Assembly: GCF_008933165.1 (NCBI RefSeq)
Contig: NZ_WBVQ01000003.1
Location: 1 to 64,000, forward strand
DNA length: 64,000 nucleotides
Direction: 5' to 3'
From: Phaeocystidibacter marisrubri
GTDB lineage: Bacteria > Bacteroidota > Bacteroidia > Flavobacteriales > Schleiferiaceae
The notes under the pieces were generated by a model, which did no database searches, was not told the DNA's origin, and saw only the letters and a program-made list of their open reading frames with translations. The position numbers and the translations under genes are program-made. Shown one piece after another: positions 52,934-61,812 of the stretch. The stretch's first letter is position 1. Each line of letters begins with the position of its first letter.

Positions 52934-54376
52934 ATGACATGGGACTCTCTTTTGGTACTGGGCTATTATCTCTTCGTCACAACGGTTGCCATTGGGATTT
53001 TGATGGAGAACCGAAACCCGATGAAGACAATGGGTTTCATTATGGTGCTGTATCTCATTCCGATAGGAGGATTGATTATTTACTTTCTATTCGGACAGAA
53101 CCATCGCAAGCGAAAGCTCTTTTCGAGAAAGGGCATCCGAGACAATGAACACATTCGAACGTGGGAACTTGAGAATATCTCGCAGGTCAAGTCGGCCGAA
53201 GAGGTGACCAAGCATTTTCTACAAGACAAATGGAAGGTGGTGAATTCACTTTTTAACAGTGATAGAGCTGTTTTGACAACCCAAAACACATGGAGGTTAC
53301 TGCGTAATGGCGAAGAGACTTTTGGGGCACTACTGGAAGCTATTGAACAGGCTGAACATCACATTCACATTGAGTATTACATTGTAGAAGACGATGGGGT
53401 TGGACGTCAATTTCGCGATGCTCTGATCGAAAAGGCCAAGTCTGGTGTAGAGGTTCGTTTCATCTACGACGATGTGGGAAGTATGAGTCTCAAACGACGG
53501 TTTTTGCGCCCCATGCGTGAAGCGGGAATTGAAGTGAAGCCCTTTATGCCTGTACTTTTTCCACTGCTCACCTCAAGAGCAAATTACCGCGATCACCGAA
53601 AGGTGGTGATAGTGGATGGTAAAGTGGGGTTTACTGGGGGAGTGAATTTGTCTTCTCGTTACACCAATGTGAAATCGGAGGGACGCTATTGGCGTGATAC
53701 CCATCTTCGATTGGAAGGAGATGCAGTGAAATCACTACAAATGCACTTTTTGCTGATGTGGCGTTTTGTGAATGAAAGTGCGCCACAGGTTTCTCCTGAT
53801 TACTTCCCAGATATTGAGGTGGATGAAATTACTCTCGTTCAAGTTGCCGCTTCTGGACCCGATTCGGATTGGGCCAATATTCTCTCGGCGATATTCACGG
53901 CCATCAATACGGCCCAGAGGGAAATCCTCATTACTACGCCGTATTTTATTCCCAATGATGAAATACTCTTTGCCTTGCAAACTGCTGCATTAAGTGGTAT
54001 TCAAGTAAAAATCATCCTTCCAAAGAAATCGGATTCACGTCTGGTTCAAGCGGCAATGATGAGTTATGTGAAGGAAATGCTCGAAGCAGGTGTGAAGGTA
54101 TATCTGTATGAGAAGGGATTCATCCACGCCAAAACGATGGTTGTTGATGAAAGTTTGTGCACGGTGGGCACATCGAACATGGACTATCGCTCGTTCGATA
54201 TCAACTTTGAGATCAACGCTTTTGTGTACGATAACGAAATGGCCAAAGCGCTCAAATCAGACTTCAAGAAAGACCTGGAGTCGTGTTCAGAAATCACTTT
54301 GGAACGTTGGGATAAAAGGGTCTTGCGAAGACGGGTTAGCGAGAGTTTTGCTCGCTTGGTAGCTCCCCTGCTTTAG
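52934..54376 (+). CDS. cls: cardiolipin synthase
   Basis: A 480-residue inner-membrane phospholipase-D-family enzyme from the ATG at 52934; an upstream open frame to 52832 adds 34 residues before the first membrane helix and overlaps the divergent gene. Two N-terminal helices (LLVLGYYLFVTTVAIGIL, TMGFIMVLYLIPIGGLIIYFLFG) precede two HKD motifs, HRKVVIVDGKVGFTGG and HAKTMVVDESLCTVGTSNMD, with both His, Lys and Asp kept. It makes cardiolipin from phosphatidylglycerol or a CDP-lipid. It overlaps the convergent patatin gene by four bases. Confidence 0.95.
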   Translation: MTWDSLLVLGYYLFVTTVAIGILMENRNPMKTMGFIMVLYLIPIGGLIIYFLFGQNHRKRKLFSRKGIRDNEHIRTWELENISQVKSAEEVTKHFLQDKWKVVNSLFNSDRAVLTTQNTWRLLRNGEETFGALLEAIEQAEHHIHIEYYIVEDDGVGRQFRDALIEKAKSGVEVRFIYDDVGSMSLKRRFLRPMREAGIEVKPFMPVLFPLLTSRANYRDHRKVVIVDGKVGFTGGVNLSSRYTNVKSEGRYWRDTHLRLEGDAVKSLQMHFLLMWRFVNESAPQVSPDYFPDIEVDEITLVQVAASGPDSDWANILSAIFTAINTAQREILITTPYFIPNDEILFALQTAALSGIQVKIILPKKSDSRLVQAAMMSYVKEMLEAGVKVYLYEKGFIHAKTMVVDESLCTVGTSNMDYRSFDINFEINAFVYDNEMAKALKSDFKKDLESCSEITLERWDKRVLRRRVSESFARLVAPLL

Positions 54377-56589
54377 AACCAATATCCTATGTTCAGATAC
54401 GCCATCATTCCAGAAGATTCAAAAGATTTGTGAAGGATAGCTGAGATAGGGCCAATGAAGGTGTTGATGCCATATTCAAACTTAAAACCCGTAAGCAACA
54501 ACGATGATTGCTTGTCAAACGGTGTATAGATGTCGTCAATAATTGCCGCTCCATTTATTCCTCCTAGAACAAAGTTGTTTTTGAAAATCTCGTACTGTAG
54601 CTCGAATCCTACCATAGCCGAGTTTAGCCCATATACGGGATCAAACGTAGAGGTGGCGTAGCCAAAATTACCATAGGCAAAGGAGTAGCCGTAAAGAGGT
54701 ACATTGTTGTTGATGTAATTTTTACCAACGCCTCCATAGTTGACGATGTAAGGAGGTGTGATTTCAGACGAACCTATATTAACCAAACCGTACAAATTGG
54801 ATCGAAAGGTCCAGTCTTTTGAAAGGGGAATGTTGCTCTCAAAGTTGATGTCTGTAGAAAACGGAAGTCCACCGTATAGCTCATTCAAGGAACCGATGAA
54901 CATGACGTTCAACTCCATCAATATCCCTTTGGTTGCATAGGTGTTCCGATTTCGAATATCAATTTCAGAGTTGAGGAAGAGCTCCACGTTTTCAGATCGG
55001 AGTCGCACTTCACCAAAAATTGATTGAATAAAGGCACCATCACTGTATTGGGAAGTGTTGTGATACGCTACGCCGAGTTTGATGGCGGTAGATTTGGCGA
55101 TAGAAGAGGTGAGAAAGAGTCGCGCTCGGATATCTTCGGTGCGCATTTCGCCAAAATTTACGCCTCCATAGTGGAAGTCACTCTGATAATTCCAATACCT
55201 GAAGTCACCCCCTAGTCCGGGTAGTACACCATTGTCTTTCATCACCACGATGTTGGCGCGTGGATTGGCACTAATGCCAAGATCGAGTGACATGTAGGAA
55301 CCGGTGAAAATTTCGTTTCTACTGGTTAGGTTGAGCAGGGCGGCGCTTTCAAAATCACTGTCATATCTGATACCTACACGAGCTTTTACTCCGGAGGGTT
55401 TCTCTAATACTCGAACTTCTAGTACCGTTTTCCCATTGAAGGGATAGGTGAGGTAATTGGCCAAGCTGAATTGATTGGTTCCATGGATTTTGAGCATGCC
55501 TTGTTCGATATCGTCAAAGGATACCGTATCACCTTCGCTGAACCCGAGGTTACCAATCACATTTCTTCTCGAGGCGTTAGCCAAGCCCTTTACTCGAATT
55601 TCATCAATTCGAATTCTATTGGGGGGGAGCCTTCTGCGAACAGTCCTTGGCTGTGGTCCGCCCAACAGCTCACGAATGCGAAGCAACTCGTCCATATTGG
55701 CTCTTGCAACCCTTCGTCCGGATTCTATGATTTCAGCGGCTTTATCGAAGGTGGTGACCCCGAAATCATTCATGTCAGGGTTTAGGATAAGATCGCACAG
55801 TGACTCCCGCTCTTTGGTGGTGAAAGCGTTCATGTACATCCCGGTCTTCTCTAAAACCTTTAAGAAGGTAGGATCGGCAATGGAGTCTTTGAAAGTGGTT
55901 TGAACATCCACGCCAATGAGGATGTCAACCCCTAATTCTCTCAGGTGATCTGCGGGGAAGTTGTTGACGGTTCCTCCATCAATTAAGTAGGTATCGTCAT
56001 AATAGAACGGACTAAAGAGAGAGGGAATACTCATGCTTGAGCGCAAGCACAGAGGAAGTATGCCCTCGTACATCACCTTTTCCCGTCCGGTGTTGAGTTC
56101 CGTAGCTACGCAGACAAAGGGAATAGGGAGGTCTTTGCGGAAGTCCAGCGGGTCGTGGTATCCAATGGTTTCCCTAGAGAGAATGTTGAGGATTCGTTCA
56201 CCAGGGTTTAAACCGCCTGGTATTTGTAGACCTTCTTCAGTGACGTCCAAAGTGAGAACATAGCGTTCGTCTGAATTCTTTTCGTAAGGAGCGAGGTACT
56301 TTCTCTCTGGCCTAGGGTTGGTCACGAAGTCCCATTCTGTGGTCGTGGCGATTTGCGATAGATCTTCTGGCGTATGGCCAATGGCGTACAATCCGCCAAT
56401 GATCGAGCCCATACTGGTTCCGCCAATAGCGTCAACGGGGATGCCTAAAGAATCTAGCACTTCAAGAACGCCAATGTGTGCAAAGCCCTTGGCCCCTCCA
56501 CCCGACAGTACAATGCCTATTTTGGGACGATCTTGAGCAAATGTGCAAATTGAAAATAGCAGAGAGAAGATGAGACATGCCCTTTTCAT
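54373..56589 (-). CDS. patatin-like phospholipase with POTRA and outer membrane barrel (type Vd-like) 2
   Basis: A 738-residue protein: signal (1-19); patatin domain about 22-215 with oxyanion GGGAKG, nucleophile motif GTSMG (57-61, Ser59) and catalytic Asp in LIDGGTVNNFP; one POTRA-like domain near 325-400 (IRIDEIRVKGLANASRRNVIGNLGFSEGDTV); and a 16-strand Omp85/TpsB-type barrel ending MAYLNIGYWF. This order is that of PlpD, the type Vd autotransporter, so the lipase part may be exposed or released outside. It follows the second such gene by 45 bases, third in the uvrC unit. Confidence 0.9.
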   Translation of the reverse strand: MKRACLIFSLLFSICTFAQDRPKIGIVLSGGGAKGFAHIGVLEVLDSLGIPVDAIGGTSMGSIIGGLYAIGHTPEDLSQIATTTEWDFVTNPRPERKYLAPYEKNSDERYVLTLDVTEEGLQIPGGLNPGERILNILSRETIGYHDPLDFRKDLPIPFVCVATELNTGREKVMYEGILPLCLRSSMSIPSLFSPFYYDDTYLIDGGTVNNFPADHLRELGVDILIGVDVQTTFKDSIADPTFLKVLEKTGMYMNAFTTKERESLCDLILNPDMNDFGVTTFDKAAEIIESGRRVARANMDELLRIRELLGGPQPRTVRRRLPPNRIRIDEIRVKGLANASRRNVIGNLGFSEGDTVSFDDIEQGMLKIHGTNQFSLANYLTYPFNGKTVLEVRVLEKPSGVKARVGIRYDSDFESAALLNLTSRNEIFTGSYMSLDLGISANPRANIVVMKDNGVLPGLGGDFRYWNYQSDFHYGGVNFGEMRTEDIRARLFLTSSIAKSTAIKLGVAYHNTSQYSDGAFIQSIFGEVRLRSENVELFLNSEIDIRNRNTYATKGILMELNVMFIGSLNELYGGLPFSTDINFESNIPLSKDWTFRSNLYGLVNIGSSEITPPYIVNYGGVGKNYINNNVPLYGYSFAYGNFGYATSTFDPVYGLNSAMVGFELQYEIFKNNFVLGGINGAAIIDDIYTPFDKQSSLLLTGFKFEYGINTFIGPISAILHKSFESSGMMAYLNIGYWF

Positions 56590-56634
56590 GCGGAGTGATT
56601 TTGAAGCTGAAAGATACTACTTCAAAAAGGGAAT

Positions 56635-58794
56635 TTAGAACCAAAACCCCAAACGCACGTAGGTGTCTATTCTAGAGTGGTTGGACGATTTGGAAAGCGT
56701 GATTTCTAATGGGCCGAGTGGACTCTTGTAGCCGTAGGAAATGCCATAACCGTCCAAGATTACACTACTGTTGAAGAGCTCGTCCACGGTCGCTTCCAAT
56801 GTTCCCACGTTGGCAATGGCCGTAAAGAAGTGATTCGGGAATGCTTCATACCAAACATCTGCACGGAAGGTGAGGGCATTTCTACCGAATAGTTCCATGT
56901 ATCGGTAACCCACAAATGGAAAAATGTGTTGGGTGTAATTTTCCCCCATACTTCCCAAAAAGATGGAATAGGGATAGGGAGCATTAGGTCCAATGGTGGT
57001 GGCTCCCAAAATTCGAGTTCTAGCCCCAACACGGTCACTGAAGCAGAAAGCTTGATCGTATTGTATGTGAAGAATGGAGATGGGTTCGGCGTATGTTTTG
57101 AAATCGATCTGTTCCGAAATCAATTTGAATTCTCCATTGAGTTGAAATCCAGAGGTAGGCTTATACGTGCGGTCGAAGGAATCGAAATCGATAAACCCAA
57201 AGTAGTTGAGATATGTCGTATTTGACTCTTGAATTTCCGAACGCAAAATGGGTTCACTGATATCAATATTCTCAAAGCGAACACCGCCGCCGATCGTGTA
57301 GAGATCCCAAAGTGTAGAGTGGAGGAAGATTTCGGTTCCAAAATCGGTGTAGGTGTATTCAGAAATGGGACTTCCGTTTTCGTACACGTTGGCATTGAAT
57401 TGATGGAAGTCGGATTTGAATCCAAAGGCTGGAATAAACCCGCGCTCAAAGATGTAGCTCAATTCGCCTCTCGGATTTTCACTCAAGACAAAATCAAGTG
57501 AAAATTTGGAGTTCTTCACTAAGGCATTTCTCACGGTTACATTGAGAAGTACCCCCATTTTATAGTCATCGTCGTAGTGAATGCCCAAACGCGCTTGGGT
57601 ATTGTCTTCAGATTCGACCACAAAAATGTGCATCTCTTTCTCCCCGTTTCGTGTTTTATGGATTCGGTAATCTACTTGCTTATAAAACCGACTGCCATAT
57701 AAGCGCTCGATTCCGGCAATGATATCCTCAGAATCAGTGGTGTCTTTTGGGGCTATTCCTAAGGTAGAACGCACAAAACGATCAGAAGTGAGCGTGGCTC
57801 CGTGAACGATAATCGTATCGACGTATAATTGTCGAGAGGGATAGGGAGCTGTTCTTTCAGGAAGGGGTTCAGAGGCGGCCCACTGCGAGAGCTCTTCGCT
57901 GTGCTCTAAGGTGGCCTCGGCCCCTCTGCGAATGATTTCATCGCGAAACTCGTAGCTCACAATGCTAAACTCATCCAATTCGGGATGGATGACCACCGTT
58001 GCGTCCTTCAGTTGCTCGCGGTAGTTCTCCATATTGGGATAACTGCCCACCTGTTCCAAAATGCTCACCATATTCGTGAGTTGGTCGCGAGTGTACAATC
58101 CAGATTGCGCATCAGATGCAATGATTATATCCATTCCCTTTTCGCGAAGTAAACTGATGGGAAGATTGTTTTTGATACCGCCGTCTACGTGTAATTCGCC
58201 TTCTAATTCAAAAGGAGAAAAGATGGAAGGAAATGCGGAGCTAGCTCGAAGTACATGGGCTAGATCGCCCGAATCAAACACCACTTCTTCACCTGTTTCT
58301 AGATTGGTGGTGATGCAGCTGAAAGGGATATTGAATTTGGCAAAGTTGGTGCTGTCGTGTACTTCTTGAAGCAAATATGACAGGGTGGTAAGTACGTATT
58401 GCCCAGAGTTTACAGCGTCTGGAATTTTAATTCCCGAGGAATCGATCGCCAGGGTTAGCGTATATCGATCGTCAGAGCTTCTGTCTAAGTAAGACAATCG
58501 GTAACGAGGAATGTTGTTGTTGAGGAGGGCATCCCAATCTACCTCGTTCAGTAGACCTTCGATGTCGTCTGCAGAAAACCCCATGCAGTACATGGCTCCA
58601 ATAATGGCGCCCATGGAGGTTCCAGTCACATAATCCGGACGAATGTTTTGGTTTTCCAATTCCCGAATTACGCCGATGTGCATCATGGACTTGGCTCCTC
58701 CACCGCTCAAGGCGAGTCCGACTTTTGGACGCTCTTGCGCATGGGAAAGCGTGCTGAAAAGTAATGTGAATAAGAGTAGTTTGGCTTTATTCAT
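56635..58794 (-). CDS. patatin-like phospholipase with POTRA and outer membrane barrel (type Vd-like) 1
   Basis: A 719-residue protein from the ATG at 58792-58794 (MNKAKLLLFTLLFSTLSHAQ); a longer frame to 58839 would precede the signal peptide and run deep into uvrC. Patatin domain: GLALSGGGAKSMMHIG, GTSMG at 58-62 with Ser60, and Asp in LHVDGGIKNNLP. POTRA-like region about 330-410 (YVDTIIVHGATLTSDRFVRSTLG) and a barrel ending TYVRLGFWF. The start overlaps the uvrC stop by eight bases, so it is translated with uvrC. It is a paralogue of the gene that follows. Confidence 0.9.
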   Translation of the reverse strand: MNKAKLLLFTLLFSTLSHAQERPKVGLALSGGGAKSMMHIGVIRELENQNIRPDYVTGTSMGAIIGAMYCMGFSADDIEGLLNEVDWDALLNNNIPRYRLSYLDRSSDDRYTLTLAIDSSGIKIPDAVNSGQYVLTTLSYLLQEVHDSTNFAKFNIPFSCITTNLETGEEVVFDSGDLAHVLRASSAFPSIFSPFELEGELHVDGGIKNNLPISLLREKGMDIIIASDAQSGLYTRDQLTNMVSILEQVGSYPNMENYREQLKDATVVIHPELDEFSIVSYEFRDEIIRRGAEATLEHSEELSQWAASEPLPERTAPYPSRQLYVDTIIVHGATLTSDRFVRSTLGIAPKDTTDSEDIIAGIERLYGSRFYKQVDYRIHKTRNGEKEMHIFVVESEDNTQARLGIHYDDDYKMGVLLNVTVRNALVKNSKFSLDFVLSENPRGELSYIFERGFIPAFGFKSDFHQFNANVYENGSPISEYTYTDFGTEIFLHSTLWDLYTIGGGVRFENIDISEPILRSEIQESNTTYLNYFGFIDFDSFDRTYKPTSGFQLNGEFKLISEQIDFKTYAEPISILHIQYDQAFCFSDRVGARTRILGATTIGPNAPYPYSIFLGSMGENYTQHIFPFVGYRYMELFGRNALTFRADVWYEAFPNHFFTAIANVGTLEATVDELFNSSVILDGYGISYGYKSPLGPLEITLSKSSNHSRIDTYVRLGFWF

Positions 58795-60592
58795 CTGCAT
58801 GAAAATACGACCAAATCTTTTGAGCCTTGCTACTTCCAACGAGGTTTTCTAGCTCACCTTTGGCTGCTTTGCTAACGCCCGTTGCGCTCTTGTATTTTTT
58901 CAATAGGATTTTTACCGTAGAGGGGCCTATGCCTGGTATTTCTTCTAGTTTGCTTTTAACGGCAGACTTGCTCCTTTTTTGTCGGTGGAAAGTGATGCCA
59001 AAACGGTGTGCTTCATTTCTCGCCTGTTGAATAATTTTCAGTGTTTCTGAACGCTTGTCAAGGTACATGGGAACAGGATCGCCCGGGAAGTAAATCTCTT
59101 CCAAGCGCTTGGCGATGCCAATAATGGCAATCTTTCCACGCAATCCGAGTAATTCAAGACTTTTTAATGCAGCGCCCAATTGCCCTTTGCCTCCATCAAT
59201 CACGATGAGTTGAGGTAGGTCTCCACCTTCTTGTTGAATCCGACTATAACGACGGTAAATGACTTCTTCCATGGAGGCGAAATCATCCGGACCTTCTACC
59301 GTTTTAATGTTGAACTTTCTATAGTCGTTTTTGGATGGTTTTCCATCTTTAAAAACCACACAAGCTGCAACAGGGTGTGTGCCTTGGATATTTGAGTTGT
59401 CAAAACACTCCAAATGCCGAGGTTCCACATTCATGCGCAAATCTGTTTTCATTTGCTGCATGATTCGATTGGTGTGACGATCGGGGTCTACAATCTGAAT
59501 GTTTTTCATTCGCTCAGATCGATGGTAACGGGCATTCCGTTGACTCATGTCCACCAGCTGTTTTTTATCTCCGCGCTGTGGAACGGTGATTTTTACATTG
59601 GGGATATCTATTTCTACTTCGTGAGAGAGGTATAGCGTTCTACTCTGACTATTGAAGAGGTTCCGCATTTCTGGGATACTCAATGCCAATAATTCTTCGT
59701 CTGATTCGTCGAGTTTCTTTTTCAACTCTACCGTGTGGGCCTGTACAATGGCTCCTTCAATGATTTTCAAATAGTTCACATAGCCGTATTCGGCGTCGGA
59801 AATGATGGAAAATACATCTACGTTAGTGATGGAAGGAGTGACCACCATGCTCTTAGCTTGGTATTTTTGGAGGAGGTCGATTTTTTCCTTAACCGCTTGA
59901 GCACTTTCAAATTCCATGTGTTCTGCATGGGTCTGCATCTGCGTTTTGAGCAGTTTGAGCACGGCAGAAATGTTTCCTCGAATGATCTCCCTCGCCGATT
60001 CTACATCGTTCATGTAGTCTTCTTCGCTTTGAAGATCTTCACAAGGGCCAAGGCAATTCTTGATGTGATATTCTAAGCAGACTTTGTATTTCCCATTGTC
60101 GATGTTCTCTTCACTCAAGTTGAGATTACAGGTGCGAAGGTGATAGAGTTGTCGAATCAGATCTAGTACCGTGCGCATGACGCGAACACTGGCATACGGT
60201 CCAAAGTATTCACTCCCGTCTTTAACGGGGTTGCGTGTAGAGAAAATGCGTGGGAATCGCTCCTTCTTAATGCAAATCCAAGGGTACGTTTTGTCGTCCT
60301 TTAAATTCACATTGTATTTCGGTTGGTGTTCCTTTATGAGGTTGTTCTCTAATAAGAGCGCATCAAATTCTGAATCAGTAATGATGGTTCGGATGTCGCG
60401 AACCTTTTTGACGAGTAAGTAGGTTCGCGCATTGTCGTGCTGTTTGGTGAAATAACTACTAACTCTTTTCTTCAGATTCTTGGCCTTGCCGATATACAGG
60501 ATCTTTCCATCCTTGTCTAAATGTTGGTACACACCAGGTTTTTCTGGAAGTGTTTTTAAAAGATTTTGGAGGTGTTCAGATTCAGCGGCCAT
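58787..60592 (-). CDS. uvrC: excinuclease ABC subunit C
   Basis: A 601-residue UvrC that makes the two incisions in nucleotide excision repair. The ATG at 60590-60592 (MAAESEHLQNLLKTLPEKPGVYQHL) is preferred over one 99 bases upstream that adds an unlikely Arg/Ser-rich leader. Order: GIY-YIG domain (GVYQHLDKDGKILYIGKAKNLKKRV, 16-40), UVR/UvrB-binding motif (HAEHMEFESAQAVKEKIDLL, about 200-220), the RNase-H-like 3' nuclease core (HLECFDNSNIQGTHPVAACVVF, LPQLIVIDGGKGQLGAA), and C-terminal helix-hairpin-helix (EEIPGIGPSTVKILLKKYKS). It heads a unit with two patatin genes. Confidence 0.96.
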   Translation of the reverse strand: MAAESEHLQNLLKTLPEKPGVYQHLDKDGKILYIGKAKNLKKRVSSYFTKQHDNARTYLLVKKVRDIRTIITDSEFDALLLENNLIKEHQPKYNVNLKDDKTYPWICIKKERFPRIFSTRNPVKDGSEYFGPYASVRVMRTVLDLIRQLYHLRTCNLNLSEENIDNGKYKVCLEYHIKNCLGPCEDLQSEEDYMNDVESAREIIRGNISAVLKLLKTQMQTHAEHMEFESAQAVKEKIDLLQKYQAKSMVVTPSITNVDVFSIISDAEYGYVNYLKIIEGAIVQAHTVELKKKLDESDEELLALSIPEMRNLFNSQSRTLYLSHEVEIDIPNVKITVPQRGDKKQLVDMSQRNARYHRSERMKNIQIVDPDRHTNRIMQQMKTDLRMNVEPRHLECFDNSNIQGTHPVAACVVFKDGKPSKNDYRKFNIKTVEGPDDFASMEEVIYRRYSRIQQEGGDLPQLIVIDGGKGQLGAALKSLELLGLRGKIAIIGIAKRLEEIYFPGDPVPMYLDKRSETLKIIQQARNEAHRFGITFHRQKRSKSAVKSKLEEIPGIGPSTVKILLKKYKSATGVSKAAKGELENLVGSSKAQKIWSYFHADE

Positions 60593-60693
60593 GGGATAAA
60601 GGTACAAATGAACCAGAAGTTCAGTGCATCGTGAGGAACGCTTTGCACCCGAATTTTGTTTGATACTACCCTTGGCAAATCCCCGTTTCAAGC

Positions 60694-60729
60694 AAAAAAA
60701 AAGAGAAAGCTATCTAAATAGCCTTCTCT
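60694..60729 (-). terminator. rho-independent terminator upstream of uvrC
   Basis: On the minus strand AGAGAAGGCTAT, a TTAG loop, and ATAGCTTTCTCT (60702-60729, one mismatch) are followed by eight T. It should stop transcripts coming from the phosphatase gene at 61017 before uvrC. Confidence 0.8.
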
Positions 60730-60793
60730 AACCCATGAGTCGAATCCGTGCGAATTCGTTGCTTAACCGTCTGCAAGTTAAGTAAAAAAGTTA

Positions 60794-60814
60794 TTAGTGT
60801 ATATAGTACACTAA
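60794..60814. promoter_or_regulatory. palindromic element E, same class as the sugar operators
   Basis: Perfect arms TTAGTGTA (60794-60801) and TACACTAA (60807-60814), five bases apart, matching the operator layout at susC and sharing the arm of operator B. A-run before and T-run after also make it readable as a weak bidirectional terminator. A -7 element TACGTTTG begins 12 bases to the right (60827-60834), close to the 13-base gap at susC. Confidence 0.45.
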
Positions 60815-60826
60815 CTATTTTTTTGA

Positions 60827-60834
60827 TACGTTTG
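60827..60834 (+). promoter_or_regulatory. -7 promoter element of putative small RNA
   Basis: TACGTTTG is an exact TAnnTTTG match on the plus strand; no protein gene follows on that strand, so any transcript would be non-coding. Confidence 0.4.
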
Positions 60835-60840
60835 TCTGGC

Positions 60841-60993
60841 GCGACCATTCAAGCGGTCAAGCGCGCGTTCCTGTGCAAGCGATATAGGGAGCTGACACTA
60901 ACAGAGCGAGTTGAATTCTGTCCTTGATTTTCTGAGCCTTTTCAAGACTGAGCCTTTCTTCACCGCAACCTGTATGTAGAGGCTCCTTTTTTT
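60841..60993 (+). ncRNA. candidate small RNA between uvrC and the PP2C gene
   Basis: A region of about 150 bases without an acceptable gene. It follows the -7 element, opens with a hairpin (GCGCGACC at 60839-60846 pairs with GGTC and GCGC at 60855-60864, AA bulge), and ends with GAGCCT (60950-60955) and AGGCTC (60980-60985) followed by C and seven T, a plausible terminator with a long loop. It does not match tRNA, tmRNA, RNase P or SRP RNA motifs that I know. A minus-strand open frame of about 45 codons runs through it without a start codon. Treat as a hypothesis. Confidence 0.3.
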
Positions 60994-61016
60994 GTGCCCA
61001 GAACCCGTACTATTGA

Positions 61017-61775
61017 TTACTCAACCTCCAACGCGATCAAGGAAAAGTTGTCTCGACTCTTCTCTTCGCATTTGACGCGTATTTCTTTAAAAGCACTCTT
61101 GAGTTCGCATTTCGAAAGCTGTTCGATGAGTTCAGATTCAGGACAGCCTTCCAATATTCCATCAGAAAGGAGTAGTAAAATGTCGCCAGATTCAATTTCC
61201 GTTAGTTCGGTGATGTCCGGTGTGGCAAAGCGGTTGCCATCGCTGATGGCTTGAAGAATTATGTTTTTTCTATTGCTCTTTCGAGCTTCTTCCTCGGTGA
61301 GGTGACCCTGATCCACCATTAATTGAACTAAACTGTGGTCTCTGGTTCTGTAGAGGACTTCACCTTTTCGAATGTGGTAAAGTCGACTGTCGCCTACCCA
61401 GTACACAAAGGCGCTGCTCTCTGAATTTGGATGGAACCCAACGACTGTAGAGGCCATTCCCTTGCATTCGGGATAAAGCTCCGAGTGAGCATTTAAACTC
61501 TGTTCGGCCGAACGAATCGCATCGCAAATGGTTTGAGGATTAACTTCACTGGCGTAGGAGAGATGCGTTCCTATGGAACGAGAAACGATATCCGAAGCGA
61601 CTTCACCGCGATTGCTCCCGCCAACACCATCACAAACCAAGAATGTGCGAGCGCCCTCCGCATCTACATGCTGCGGATAAACGTTGTCTTCGTTCAATTT
61701 CCTTTTGCCAGGGTGACTCAGGATGTAATGACGAGTGTTTAGACTATTATCGTTCAATTGAAGATTCGCTCTCAC
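61017..61775 (-). CDS. PP2C-family serine/threonine protein phosphatase
   Basis: A 252-residue protein phosphatase of the PPM/Stp1 type. The metal-binding motifs are SHPGKRKLNEDNVY (near 19-32), FLVCDGVGGSNRGEVAS with the core Asp, VYWVGDSRLYHIRKGEV, LLLSDGILEG, and a final Asn/Phe element SRDNFSLIALEVE. It lies 37 bases after the kinase gene on the same strand, the usual kinase-phosphatase pair, and would reverse its phosphorylations in the cytoplasm. Confidence 0.94.
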   Translation of the reverse strand: MRANLQLNDNSLNTRHYILSHPGKRKLNEDNVYPQHVDAEGARTFLVCDGVGGSNRGEVASDIVSRSIGTHLSYASEVNPQTICDAIRSAEQSLNAHSELYPECKGMASTVVGFHPNSESSAFVYWVGDSRLYHIRKGEVLYRTRDHSLVQLMVDQGHLTEEEARKSNRKNIILQAISDGNRFATPDITELTEIESGDILLLLSDGILEGCPESELIEQLSKCELKSAFKEIRVKCEEKSRDNFSLIALEVE

Positions 61776-61812
61776 ATTATTACACGCGCGGTTGCTTCCT
61801 TAAGTCCGCACA

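Noticed and set aside
60732-60783. TTCGACTC-like sequence on the minus strand as a tRNA or tmRNA 3' part
   Set aside because: The flanking bases do not form a T-arm or acceptor stem and no CCA end is present.
60878-61016. Minus-strand frame of about 45 codons after the PP2C stop (contains SLEKAQKIKDRIQLALLV)
   Set aside because: It has no start codon after the phosphatase stop; continuing in frame with PP2C would need stop readthrough. Kept only as a caveat to the small RNA idea.
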